Source: CAWFPR01 sp963817635
Lineage (GTDB): Bacteria > Acidobacteriota > Vicinamibacteria > Vicinamibacterales > 2-12-FULL-66-21
DNA: 64,000 nucleotides
Assembly (NCBI GenBank): GCA_963817635.1
Contig: CAWFPR010000021.1
Coordinates: 1-64,000 of the forward strand
Direction: 5' to 3'
This document shows positions 1 through 8,252 of the stretch, piece by piece; position 1 is the stretch's first letter; each line of letters opens with the position of its first letter. The translations under genes were made by a program, and so were the position numbers. The notes beneath the pieces are model-generated. The model was not told where the DNA came from and searched no databases. It was given only the letters and a program-made list of their open reading frames with translations.

Positions 1-477
1 GCTCTGCTCGAGCGACAGCACCTGCTTCATTGCAAGCCTTCCGGATCGACTCTCGATCTGCACCCTGTCACCCTGCCACTGCGCGGTCACCGGCATCTGT
101 CGCGATGGACTGAAAGAGTCCACCACCTCGATCTGGCGTCCATCGAGGCGCAATGTCACTGACGGCGTCGGCCGGGACTTGTCCCTTCCGGGGTAGTCGG
201 GGAGCTGCGCGTTGACTATCGTGAGCGCCTGCCCCCTGTGCGCGATCGTGCACTCGATCCCGCAGTTGAACGGCGCGCCGCTGATCGTGGTGCTCGTCGT
301 CGGGCGTGCAACCGTGGTCCCGGAAGCCGGAGCATCCCTTCCTGGTCCGGTAGCCAGCGCCTCGACCAGGGCCCAGTCGCCCGAGAAATCGGGCCGGTGC
401 TGTGCTGTTCCCAGGATGGGAATGAGGCCGAACGCGCCCGCCAGCGTGGTGAAGAGCCGACGCGAAGCTCGGGGCAT
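1..477 (-). CDS. Secreted protein of unknown function (C-terminus off the left edge)
   Basis: The frame starts at ATG 477 behind a purine-rich stretch (ggacagaacgagg) and runs off the left edge after 159 codons, so the C-terminus is missing. The start reads MPRASRRLFTTLAGAFGLIP, a basic N-terminus with a hydrophobic core that looks like a signal peptide. The mature part begins HRPDFSGDWALVEA; a PDFSG(D/T)W motif just after the signal is common in secreted acidobacterial proteins of unknown role. The rest is rich in beta-prone stretches (VTLRLDGRQIEVVDSFS). It follows the ADOP permease by 17 bases on the same strand, so it is probably the third gene of the padR-permease transcript. No enzymatic motif was seen; a lipocalin-like or beta-sandwich fold is only a guess. 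Confidence 0.6.
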   Translation of the reverse strand, partial: MPRASRRLFTTLAGAFGLIPILGTAQHRPDFSGDWALVEALATGPGRDAPASGTTVARPTTSTTISGAPFNCGIECTIAHRGQALTIVNAQLPDYPGRDKSRPTPSVTLRLDGRQIEVVDSFSPSRQMPVTAQWQGDRVQIESRSGRLAMKQVLSLEQS

Positions 478-494
478 CCTCGTTCTGTCCTTTC

Positions 495-3156
495 TCAGAT
501 CGCGCGCAGCGCGTCGGCAGGGCTGATCCGACGGAGGCGCCATGACGCCGCCGGGGCGGCGGCCGTGGCACACCCCAGCGTCATCACCGCAACGGCTCCG
601 TAGGTGAGCGCGTCGAGGGCGCTGACGCCAGCCAGCAGCGAGGTGAACAGGCGGGAGACCACGGTCGCCAGGAACAGGCCGGCCGCCAGCCCCGTCGAAA
701 CCGGAACCAGTGCCGCGGTGAGTCCCCGTCGAATGAGGTGCCCCACAGTGGCGCCAAGCGCGAGGCGCACCCCGAACTCGCGCCGCTGCGATTCGGCGAG
801 GTACGCCACGAGCCCGAACGCGCCGCCGAGCCCGAGTAGCAGGGCGGCAAGCCCGAAGCCCGAGAAGAACCAGGCGCCGAGCCGCTGGCGTCCGATGTCG
901 CGCGCGACAACCTCCCGGCCGGTCGTGACGTTCACCACCTGCGATTTGATGGTGCGCCGGATGATTCCGGCCACGCTCTCCGGCTGCTCGGCCCGGATGA
1001 CGAAGAAGGAGACTATCCCGTTGAGGATGGGCTGAGCCGTGACGACGATGCCGTCTCCCGGGTCTGACAATGACCCGAACGGCAGATCGCGTGCGATCCC
1101 GACGACAACGAAGGGACCGTATCTCGAGACCGGGGCGCGCAATGGCTGTCCGAGCGCGTCCCCGTCGGGCCAGAGTCGCCGGGCAAGCGACTGGCTGATG
1201 ACGCATGGGTAAGGGGACGGGGACGAATCCGCCGTGGTCAGCCAACGCCCGCTCAGAAGAGGCACACCGAGAGCCGCGAGCAGTTCGGGACTTCCCCTCA
1301 TTTGCGCCACCGACAGTTCGTGCTCGCGATCCAGCGCCTTGAGCCGCGTGATGACTGTACCGATCGGCGGGACCGATCGGCGGCAGACCTTCGGCGACTT
1401 CCTGTACGCCGGGCACCTCTGTGAGCGTTTGCCTCAGTCGTGCGTTGCGCCGGGTAATCAGATCGGGCCGATAGCCGCCGCGGGTGCCCCACGGCGACCC
1501 CTCCTGAATCGACGCGAACACCGTGCGATCGACGTCGAATCCGGCTGCGCTGCCGAAGCCATGGACCACGGCCCTGACGAACAGGCCCGCCGAGATGAGC
1601 ACGACAATCGTGGCGCACACCTGCAGCGCGAGGAGCGCCTGACGGAGCCGCTGCGAGGCGAGCGTCGTCGATGACGACGCGCCGACCAGCTCGCCGGCAA
1701 GGCGTTCGCGTGTCGCCCTCGCGATCGGCAGCGTGGCGGCCACGAGGAGTGTCGCCAGCGTCGCGGCGACCGCTACCGCGCAGACCCTCCAGTCGATCGA
1801 GAGGTCGAGTCGCCCGATGTCCACGCCGCCGGGCAGACTCAGAGAGGGCACGACGCGCACGCCGAGAGTGGCAACCACGATCCCGCCCGCGCTCCCGGTC
1901 AGCGCAACCAGTGACAAGTCGCGCAACAGCTCGCGAATGAGCCGGCCGCGCCCGGCGCCGAGCGACATCTTCACGGCGAGTTCCGCACGACGCCGTTCGT
2001 AGTGCACCAGCACGAGCGCGGCGATCGTCGCGCAGCCGCCGAGGAGCACCAGCAGGGCCAGTCCGGCGACGACCAGCACCGCATCGCGCTCGTTGACCAT
2101 GAACGTCCTGGTGTCCGGCGTGCCGAAGACGTCGGCGACCGACACGACTCTCGGACGATGCGCCATCCGGATCTCGCTCGAATGATAGGCCTCGCGGAGG
2201 CGCGGGTCCGCCAGATCCAGGAACCGCTGGTCTACCATGGCGACCGTCTGGTCCGGCCCCAGCCTGCCGAACGCCATCAATGACAGCGGCTTCCCTTCCC
2301 AGTCCGGCCCGGCGAGGCGGCGCACGACACTGGTCGGGATCCAGATGTCCGCCTGCTCGCCGCGGCGCACACCTGCGAAGTCCGGCGGCGCCACGCCGAT
2401 GATCCTGATCGACAGCGGTCTTGCGGGCACGACAGCACCGATCACGTCGAGGCTCCGGCCGAAAGTCCCGGCCCAGAGGCGGTCGCTGATGATCGCCACC
2501 GGTTCGGCGCCGTCCCGCTCGTCTTCGGCCGTGAAGTCGCGGCCGCGAACGGGCAGTCGCAGCACCCGGAAATAGCCGGAGGTCACGCTCAGCGTCTCCG
2601 GAAGCCGGCCCGCGATCTCGATCTGAGGCCGCAGGCCCGCGAACCAATCCGTCGTGATCATCTGGCCCGCGGTGCCGCCGCCGAAGATCTGTAGCTGCGG
2701 ACCGTCGAGCCTGGTCCAGTTACTCTCCGTGATCGTGACCACGCGATCGGGGTCTGGAAACGGCAGCGGGCGGATCCAGAGCGCATTGACGATCGTGAAC
2801 ACCAGGAGGTTGACGCCGACCGACACCGCCAGGACGAAGGTCGACATTGCGAGGTACCCGCGATGGCTGCGGACGAGCGAGCGAACGCCGATCCCGAGAC
2901 CGCGCAGCGAGTCGGCGAGGTCCGGCAGATGCGGGCGGCGTCGCGGCAGGAGGGGTCGCAGGTATCCGAGCGCAATGACCGCGGCCAGCACGCCCAGTTC
3001 ACGCATGGCGGTAACGGTCAGCGCGAGCCGCCGGCGCCGGCCGGCAGCCTCGCAGACGGCCACGAACGTCGCTTCCGCGTCCGCGCTGCGCAGATCGAGG
3101 GCTTCGCCCCGCGCGAACCGCGCGATCGCCCGGTAGATGCGGGCCCAGGCGGCCAT
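495..3156 (-). CDS. ADOP-type ABC permease (MacB/FtsX-like), frameshifted by a 13-bp tandem duplication
   Basis: About 886 residues when repaired, the usual size of acidobacterial duplicated orphan permeases. Order: N-terminal prefix with a helix around residues 50-65, an FtsX-type transmembrane segment starting near residue 100 (YLAMSTFVLAVSVGVNLLVF), a periplasmic MacB-like domain, then two clusters of FtsX helices, ending ISPADALRAI. The start is ATG 3156 (or GTG 3159), overlapping the padR stop as GTGATG, so the two genes are translationally coupled. The frame is lost at 1359-1384, where a 12-base motif is repeated at a spacing of 13; removing one 13-base unit restores a continuous protein (PPIGTVITRLKALDREHELS). 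No ATPase gene is adjacent, as is typical of this family. Whether the break is genuine or an assembly error cannot be told from the sequence. Confidence 0.8.
1359..1384. repeat. 13-bp tandem duplication causing a frameshift
   Basis: The plus-strand motif accgatcggcgg occurs at 1359-1370 and again at 1372-1383. The 13-base period is not a multiple of three and exactly explains the frame loss in the surrounding permease gene. The pattern fits replication slippage, or a duplication made during assembly. Confidence 0.85.
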
Positions 3157-3525
3157 CACGGCCGCCTCAGGTCGAGGGTGCGACGCGCTGCCGCGATCAC
3201 CCCCTGCAGCCGGACGGACTCGGCCTCGATCACCGCCCGTCCGAGCGCCGTCAGCTTGTAGGTACCGCCGCCGCTCATCGTCTTCATCGGGACGGGGTCG
3301 CTCGTCGGAGTCTTCGATGAGCCGCTGATCGAGCAGCCGCCGCAGCAGGATGTACAGCGTGCCGGTCCGCATCACGATGATTCCGTCGGTGAGATCCTGG
3401 ACGGCGAGGATTACGCCATATCCGTGGAGCGGCCGCTCGGCGAGCGCCAGCAACACGTGATAGACGCGGGGCGTGAGCGGAAGGAACGTTCGCGGCTCAC
3501 GTGGCCTGCCGGCGCGAACACCCAT
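3156..3525 (-). CDS. PadR-family transcriptional regulator, one-base frameshift
   Basis: A winged-helix PadR protein of about 122 residues when repaired. The N-terminal half reads FLPLTPRVYHVLLALAERPL, then HGYGVILAVQDLTDG and TGTLYILLRRLLDQRLIED, the normal PadR helix-turn-helix; the wing is DERRRYY-KLTALGR. The start is ATG 3525 with AGGAGG at 3531-3536. After the codons for RRRY an extra base near 3261-3262 (tac-c-tac on the coding strand) shifts the frame; deleting it gives KLTALGRAVIEAESVRLQG and a stop that overlaps the permease start. PadR genes paired with ADOP permeases form a recognised acidobacterial family, normally repressors of their own operon. The ligand is unknown. Confidence 0.8.
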
Positions 3526-3540
3526 GTCGCCTCCTGGGGA

Positions 3541-3559
3541 GATACGTATATAACATACC
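3541..3559. promoter_or_regulatory. Candidate promoter/operator of the padR-permease operon
   Basis: An AT-rich patch in otherwise GC-rich DNA, just upstream of the padR ribosome-binding site. It forms an imperfect dyad (gta.gt-N5-ac.tac), the style of operator PadR proteins bind. The placement suits autoregulation, but this is inferred from position and symmetry only. Confidence 0.4.
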
Positions 3560-3608
3560 TAGATGACCGGCGCAAGCCCGCATGGCGAACGCCGACGCCC
3601 CCCGGGGG

Positions 3609-3784
3609 AGCTTCACCCCAGCTTCACCCCAGCTTCACCCCAGCTTCAACCGAGGTCGAAGCTAGGTCGAAGCTAGGTCGAAGCTAGGTCGAAGCTAGGT
3701 CGGAGCTGGGTCGGAGCTGGGTCGGAGCTGGGTCGGAGCTGGGTCGAAGCTGGGTCGGAGCTGGGTCGGAGCTGGGGTGAAGCT
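3609..3784. repeat. Inverted array of sixteen 11-bp repeats
   Basis: Four units of agcttcacccc or a close variant (3609-3652) are followed by twelve units of the reverse-complement type, such as aggtcgaagct and gggtcggagct (3653-3784). The last unit, ggggtgaagct, is the exact reverse complement of the first type, so the array can fold into a long hairpin. It fills the gap between the stop of the radical SAM gene (3791) and the padR promoter, where a strong hairpin could end transcription of the upstream operon. The 11-base period is too short and spacer-free for CRISPR. Confidence 0.85.
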
Positions 3785-3790
3785 CCGACA

Positions 3791-5251
3791 CTACCCGAAG
3801 AGCTTGGGCGTGGGCATCCGCGCGCGGATCCGTTCGAGTTCTGCCACGGTTACGCGATCGAGCCCGTTCTTCCGGCACGACTCTTCGACGGCCCGGACGA
3901 CCATGCCGCGCACGAACACGGGAATCTTCTTCATGCGCGCGACCGCCTCGTCGTCCCACGCGATGGTCGGCGGCGCTGCGTCGCCATATTGAATTGCCAG
4001 ACCGGGAGGCTTCGGCCCTCCGGCCCCCCCATCGCCGTCGCTCGCGGGGGCCCCATGGCCCCGCTCCGCTCCGGCGGGGCGCGCCTGCGGCGCTCCACCT
4101 GGCGTGAGCAGCGGGGACCCGGCGAACCTGCCGGGGGTGTGGGTGCAGAGCGGATCTTCGGCCATCGAATCGCCGGTCATCCCGTAGGCCCGGGCACGGC
4201 AGCCGCCGCAGTGGCCGTTCATCTCGCACTCCCCGCATCGCCCGCCGAGCGACGTGCGCTGGCGAATGCCGGTGAAGAGCGGCGAGGAGGTCCAGAGGTC
4301 CGCGAGAGCCGCAGTGCGAAGCGACCCCGCGAAGACCGGGAGGTAGGGACACGGCGTGACGTCCCCGTTCGGCCGGATCCCCATGTAGTGCGTTCCCGCC
4401 GGACACCCGCCTGCTCCGCCGGAGTAGGTCCTGATCGGGGACGAACCGGCCCACAAAGACGCGTTCGCCGATCGGCATCCGCCGGGTCGGCCCCGGTCCC
4501 GTTGCCGGCATGCTCCAGCACGGTCTTGATGTAGTGTGGAGCGCACTTCGCGTTCACGAGCATCCGGCCGCTGTACTTGCGCTGGATCCGGTAGAGAGAC
4601 GCAAGCACCCCGTCGTACTGCTCGGGGGTCATGTCCGACACGAACTGTCCGCGCCCGGTCGGCACCAGGAAGTACAGGTTCCAGACCTTCGCGGCCAGGC
4701 GTTCGTGCGCGAAGTCGGCGATCGCCTCGAGCTCCCGCTGGTTGTGCGACCCCGCGGTCGTCTGCACGATGAAGGGGAGGCCGGTCCTGTTCAGGATCTC
4801 CGCGCCTTCCACCGTGTTCCGCCAGGCGCCGCGCACTCTCCGGAAATGGTCGTGACGGTCGGGATCGAGCGCATCGAGGGACAGCGAGAGCCCGCGCGCC
4901 CCTGCCTCCGCGAGGCGGCCCGCCACGTTCTCGGTGATGCGCACGCCGTTGGTGCCGACGACGACCCAGAGTCCACGCTCCGACGCGCGTTTGACGATCT
5001 CGAGGATGTCGCGCCGCAGGAGCGGCTCACCGCCGGTCAGGATCGTCAGGCACTCAGGCGCGAAGGCGGCGATCTCGTCGATGACCTTGAAGCATTCCTC
5101 GGTGCCGAGCTCGCTGCGATCGGCGAAATTTTCCGTGCCGCACCTGGGGCGCGCTGCCGGCGTCGAGATAGCAGTGCTCGCAGGCGAGGTTGCAGCGGTA
5201 AGTGAGGTTCCAGGAGATGACGTAGGGCCGGGCGAAGTCGCTCGTGTTCAT
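3791..5251 (-). CDS. AhbC/NirJ-like radical SAM/SPASM protein with C-terminal PCP_red domain, frameshifted
   Basis: About 486 residues once two compensating frame breaks (near 5135 and 4470) are bridged. The N-terminus reads RPYVISWNLTYRCNLACEHC; the CxxxCxxC motif binds the radical SAM [4Fe-4S] cluster, and LTGGEPLLRRDI follows. The second half has a SPASM-like cysteine set: CAPHY, GGCPAGTHYMGIRPNGDVTP, CPYLP, CGECEMNGHCGGCRARAYG and a last cysteine in DPLCTHTP. This arrangement is closest, from memory, to AhbC/AhbD/NirJ enzymes that alter heme side chains. After a Gly/Pro/Ala linker the protein ends in a PCP_red-like segment (MKKIPVFVRGMVVRAVEESC), the domain that closes ChlB/BchB. An alternative GTG start lies at 5263. 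It follows the zinc-ribbon PCP_red gene by about 20 bases. The substrate is unknown; a tetrapyrrole is an inference. Confidence 0.75.
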
Positions 5252-5272
5252 GTCTCGTGACACGGGGAGGCG

Positions 5273-5755
5273 TTACATCCCGAAGAACTCGCGGGCAGCG
5301 TTCAGGATGTCTTCGTCAACTTCGACGGCACCGCGATCGAGAGCGTACTTCTCGATGCCCGTTTTCGCCATCGGGCGGACGAACTCGGGAATGTTCGCGA
5401 GCCGGGCTTCGGCGCCCGGCGTCCACCGGACCCGGACCGGCTCTCCAGGCTGAACGGGCTGAACGAGCTGCTCAGGGCCGGGAATCATCGCGGAGAACGG
5501 GCACTTGGCGCCGGACGCGCCAGTCTCCGCCGACGCTTCGGCCTGACTCGCCGGAGCGCCTTCGGCGCCAGCGCGGTCGGGGCCAATCCGCACGCCGAGT
5601 GACTGGACCATCTGCGTCTCGTACGCATTGGTCAGCATCGCCATCTCGTAGCCGCACTCGGGACACTCGTACACGACCGACAGCGACCCGCGCTCGGGCG
5701 GATTAACGGCGCGAAGCTTCATCGGGCTGTCGCAGGGGACGCAGAGGAACTTCAT
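5273..5755 (-). CDS. Zinc-ribbon protein with C-terminal PCP_red domain
   Basis: A 160-residue soluble protein. A zinc ribbon is formed by C5, C8, C31 and C34 (CVPC and CPEC); a linker with an isolated cysteine at 85 follows. Residues 111-158 match the PCP_red pattern (WTPGAEARLANIPEFVRPMA, then KTGIEKYALDRG), known from the light-independent protochlorophyllide reductase subunit B. ATG 5755 overlaps the stop of the Mrp-like ATPase gene as ATGA, so translation is coupled. The radical SAM gene downstream carries the same domain, suggesting that the two proteins act on a shared ligand. No nitrogenase-like BchN/BchB core is present, so this is not a chlorophyll enzyme. Confidence 0.75.
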   Translation of the reverse strand: MKFLCVPCDSPMKLRAVNPPERGSLSVVYECPECGYEMAMLTNAYETQMVQSLGVRIGPDRAGAEGAPASQAEASAETGASGAKCPFSAMIPGPEQLVQPVQPGEPVRVRWTPGAEARLANIPEFVRPMAKTGIEKYALDRGAVEVDEDILNAAREFFGM

Positions 5756-6660
5756 CGTCGAGGCTCCCTGTCGAGGCTGTCAAGCAGTTGTTGCGCGACG
5801 TGGTCCAGAGCACGGCCGACGGGCGTCTCGGACAGTTCCGCAAAAGGGATTCCCAGATCGCAGTGCCGCGCAAGCTCCGGGTCGAAGGGGACGGTCCCGA
5901 GGCACGGGATTCCAAGGGGCGACGTCTCGGGTGAAACAAAGAGCGGCTTGACGGCGTTGCAGTCGCGGCAGTAGTAGCCGCTCATGTTCTCGACGTAGCC
6001 GAGGAGGCGGTTGGGGCCTGCGCACTTCGACAGCGCGGCAACCGAGCGCGCGACGACGCCCCGTGCCACCTCGGACGGAATCGTGACGAGCAGGAACGAG
6101 ACCCGTGGCCCGTCCTGGGCGGCGCCAAAGGGACCGAGAAAATCGGCGTACTGCACAGTCCGCTCGGCTCCCGGCGGCAGATCGAACATCAGCAGATCGA
6201 GATCACCCCACTCGAACGACCCGAGGACCTCGCCGAGGAGCGCGAACTCCCTGGTGGCCCGCCACGTGTGAGACTCTCCCTGTGCTGCGCTCTCGAACTC
6301 GAGCGCCTCCGACTCGGGGATCATCGAGCCCATCGAGAAAACCCCGATCCCGTTCGTCGTCCGCGGAAGAGCGACCTTGTGGCGGCCCGGCACGAACAGC
6401 GCCCCCTGGACTCCCGCCATGCGCGCCTGCGACGGGCCGTTGAAGTCCGCGTCCAGGATCGCGATCCGAAGCCCCCGGGCGCGCAGGGCGCCCGCAAGAT
6501 GCAGTGTCAGGGTGCTCTTGCCGACACCCCCCTTGCCCGAGCCCACGGCCACGAGATGGCGAACCCCGGCGAGCCCATCGGTAATGCGGGCCCGCTGCTC
6601 GGCAACCTGCTCGAGGATCCCGGACCCCCCGTCGCCGACGATGTCGTGGTAGCCCTTCAT
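5752..6660 (-). CDS. Mrp/NBP35-family P-loop ATPase (iron-sulfur cluster carrier type)
   Basis: A 302-residue cytoplasmic protein. The deviant Walker A motif is at residues 40-50 (GSGKGGVGKST), switch I/Walker B style motifs are ILDADFNGPSQ and LMFDLPPGAE, and a CxxC pair lies at 231-234 (GYYCRDCN), the usual Fe-S ligand position of Mrp/ApbC proteins. Start: ATG 6660 gives a normal Mrp N-terminus; an in-frame GTG lies at 6669, and the much longer frame upstream has coding bias of the opposite strand. It overlaps the next gene by ATGA. Its likely job is delivering Fe-S clusters, plausibly to the radical SAM enzyme encoded two genes later. It is divergent from the toxin-antitoxin pair. Confidence 0.85.
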   Translation of the reverse strand: MKGYHDIVGDGGSGILEQVAEQRARITDGLAGVRHLVAVGSGKGGVGKSTLTLHLAGALRARGLRIAILDADFNGPSQARMAGVQGALFVPGRHKVALPRTTNGIGVFSMGSMIPESEALEFESAAQGESHTWRATREFALLGEVLGSFEWGDLDLLMFDLPPGAERTVQYADFLGPFGAAQDGPRVSFLLVTIPSEVARGVVARSVAALSKCAGPNRLLGYVENMSGYYCRDCNAVKPLFVSPETSPLGIPCLGTVPFDPELARHCDLGIPFAELSETPVGRALDHVAQQLLDSLDREPRR

Positions 6661-6800
6661 CTGAGTCACGTAGCTTACACCGTCCGGCACGGGGACGCGG
6701 AGAGTCCTATCTCGGGCGAGCGGGGAGGCACCAATCGGCGCTCCCGAAGAACACGAGCGGATCGGCCGCCTCGAAGTCAGCAGGTGCAGATTGTGGATGG

Positions 6801-6806
6801 TATACT
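6801..6806 (+). promoter_or_regulatory. Candidate -10 box of the antitoxin gene
   Basis: TATACT ends only 7 bases before the antitoxin ATG, so a transcript from it would begin at or next to the start codon. No clear -35 box was found. This would imply leaderless translation. Confidence 0.4.
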
Positions 6807-6813
6807 TCCTGCC

Positions 6814-7074
6814 ATGGTTACCACCATGGATGCAGCCGGGCGGCTCGTCATCCCCAGCGATATCAGGCGGGAGGCCGCCATCGAGCCGGGCACGCCGCTC
6901 GACGTCCGGTGGCGCGACGGGGTCATCGAGATCGAACCGCGCCCGCTGGAGGTCAAGCTCGAACGGAAGGGCCGGTTCCTCGTGGCCACGCCGGCCGGGA
7001 AAGTGCCGCGGCTGCGGACGGCCACGGTCGAGCGCACCCGCCGCCAGATCGCGCGCGGCCGCGGCGGCCGCTGA
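6814..7074 (+). CDS. AbrB/SpoVT-type antitoxin
   Basis: An 86-residue protein. The N-terminal swapped-hairpin AbrB fold is recognisable: VTTMDAAGRLVIPSDIRREA, then IEPGTPLDVRWRDGVIEIEP. This is the DNA-binding half found in VapB/MazE-like antitoxins; the basic C-terminus (RRQIARGRGGR) probably wraps the toxin. The start is ATG 6814; no ribosome-binding site is visible, consistent with leaderless expression. The PIN-domain gene begins 10 bases downstream, the normal order of a type II module. The antitoxin would repress its own promoter. Confidence 0.8.
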   Translation: MVTTMDAAGRLVIPSDIRREAAIEPGTPLDVRWRDGVIEIEPRPLEVKLERKGRFLVATPAGKVPRLRTATVERTRRQIARGRGGR

Positions 7075-7084
7075 CGGGTCACGC

Positions 7085-7519
7085 ATGAGCGTCATCGCGC
7101 TGGATTCGAGCTGCATGGTCGCGGCCGTATGCTCCTGGCACGAGCGGCACGCTGCCGTCACCGCGGAACTCGAGCGGCGGCTGGATGCCCGCGGCAGGCT
7201 CGCGATTCCCGCCCATGCGCTGGTCGAGGCCTACGCCGTTCTCACCCGTCTGCCCGCGCCGCATCGTCTCTCGCCGGCCGACGCATGGGCGGTTCTCTCG
7301 GCGAACTTCGTCGATGGCGCGAAGGTGGTCGCGCTCGAGGCTGGTGCGCACGCCGCGCTGCTCGCAAGGTTGTCAGCGGCCGGCACGGGTGGAGGGCGCA
7401 CCTACGATGCGCTGATTGCCGAGCAGACGACGATGGCTGGCGCGGCCGTCCTGCTGACGCTGAATCCCCGCCACTTCGAACCGCCCCCGGCCGGAGTCAC
7501 CGTCGTCGAACCCCGCTGA
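7085..7519 (+). CDS. PIN-domain ribonuclease toxin (VapC-like)
   Basis: A 144-residue PIN protein. The acidic metal-binding residues are visible in order: D7 (IALDSSCMV), E48 (ALVEAYAVL) and D108 (TYDALIAEQ), with the TLNPRHF signature at 125-131 in place of the fourth acidic position, common in this subgroup. It would cleave RNA, often tRNA, when freed from the AbrB-type partner encoded immediately upstream. Start ATG 7085 lies 10 bases after the antitoxin stop. The target is unknown. Confidence 0.82.
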   Translation: MSVIALDSSCMVAAVCSWHERHAAVTAELERRLDARGRLAIPAHALVEAYAVLTRLPAPHRLSPADAWAVLSANFVDGAKVVALEAGAHAALLARLSAAGTGGGRTYDALIAEQTTMAGAAVLLTLNPRHFEPPPAGVTVVEPR

Positions 7520-7797
7520 CGCGCACAAGGGCGACCGATCCGAACGTGGGACGAACGCGAGAACCAGAACCCTGGAACCCTAAGGGCCAGAGGCATGGCG
7601 CGGAGCGATCTCTGTTAACTTAATGCCTGACCTGCGCGGTGAGCACCATGATGCCGCATCGCCCGGGCGGACACGCCGCCCGAAATCGCCCGACGGTTTC
7701 GGCCGATTGCCGGCAACGGCGACAGGGCTGGGGACCGACGCTTCGTTCACCCGCGAGTTCAACAGGATTGACGACCGTCTCAGACAGGATTTCAATC
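7520..7797. other. Intergenic region upstream of the molybdenum hydroxylase genes
   Basis: 278 bases without a convincing gene. An AT-rich patch (ctgttaacttaatgcc, near 7612-7627) is the most promoter-like part. An open frame in phase with the iron-sulfur subunit extends back through the region but has no family-like sequence, so the subunit is started at 7798, where gacaggatttcaatc supplies a weak ribosome-binding site. Confidence 0.5.
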
Positions 7798-8250
7798 ATG
7801 ATCACCGTTCGCATCAACGGCACCGACCGCCGCTACGACGGCGACCCCCGCATGCCGCTTCTGTGGTTCCTCCGCGACGAGTTGGGCCTCACCGGCACGA
7901 AGTACGGCTGCGGCATGGCGCTCTGCGGCGCCTGTACCGTTCACCTCGAAGGGGAGGCCACGCAGGCCTGCCAGGCGACGATGCAGGACGTGGCCGGCAA
8001 GTCGGTCGTCACCATCGAGGGCCTGGCCGCACGGGGGGACCACCCACTCCAGCAGGCCTGGCTCGAGCACCAGGTCGCGCAGTGCGGCTACTGCCAGGGC
8101 GGGCAGATCATGCAGGCGGCGGCCCTGCTCGAGCGAACGCCCGCGCCGACCGATGAGCAGATCGATTCGGCGATGAGTGGCAACCTGTGCCGCTGCGGCA
8201 CCTACAACCGCATCAAGACGGCCATCAAGGCCGCGGGCCGGAGGTCGTAG
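7798..8250 (+). CDS. iorA: Isoquinoline 1-oxidoreductase-type [2Fe-2S] subunit
   Basis: A 150-residue electron-transfer subunit of a xanthine-oxidase-family molybdenum hydroxylase. The plant-type [2Fe-2S] cluster is bound by C38, C43, C46 and C58 (YGCGMALCGACTVH), the second cluster by C96, C99, C131 and C133 (QCGYCQGGQ and GNLCRCGTY). Length and layout fit IorA. The catalytic subunit gene follows two bases after the stop, and no FAD subunit gene is present, as is usual for IorAB-type enzymes that hand electrons to a cytochrome or other external acceptor. It has no signal of its own and probably rides out with the Tat-tagged large subunit. Confidence 0.85.
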   Translation: MITVRINGTDRRYDGDPRMPLLWFLRDELGLTGTKYGCGMALCGACTVHLEGEATQACQATMQDVAGKSVVTIEGLAARGDHPLQQAWLEHQVAQCGYCQGGQIMQAAALLERTPAPTDEQIDSAMSGNLCRCGTYNRIKTAIKAAGRRS

Positions 8251-8252
8251 CG

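Noticed and set aside
3609..3784. CRISPR array
   Set aside because: Units are 11 bases, directly adjacent, without spacers, and reverse orientation within the array; no cas gene is present.
3684..4511. Alternative frame ending in repeated QLRPSSDPAPT
   Set aside because: The tail is merely the 11-bp array read through; the radical SAM frame ends properly at 3791 with PTPKLFG.
5273..5755. Light-independent protochlorophyllide reductase (chlorophyll synthesis)
   Set aside because: Only the small C-terminal PCP_red domain is present; no BchL, BchN or BchB catalytic core or other chlorophyll gene is in the window.
5752..7161. Longer Mrp protein starting near 7161
   Set aside because: The added N-terminus is antisense to the AbrB antitoxin and lacks family similarity; ATG 6660 gives normal Mrp length.
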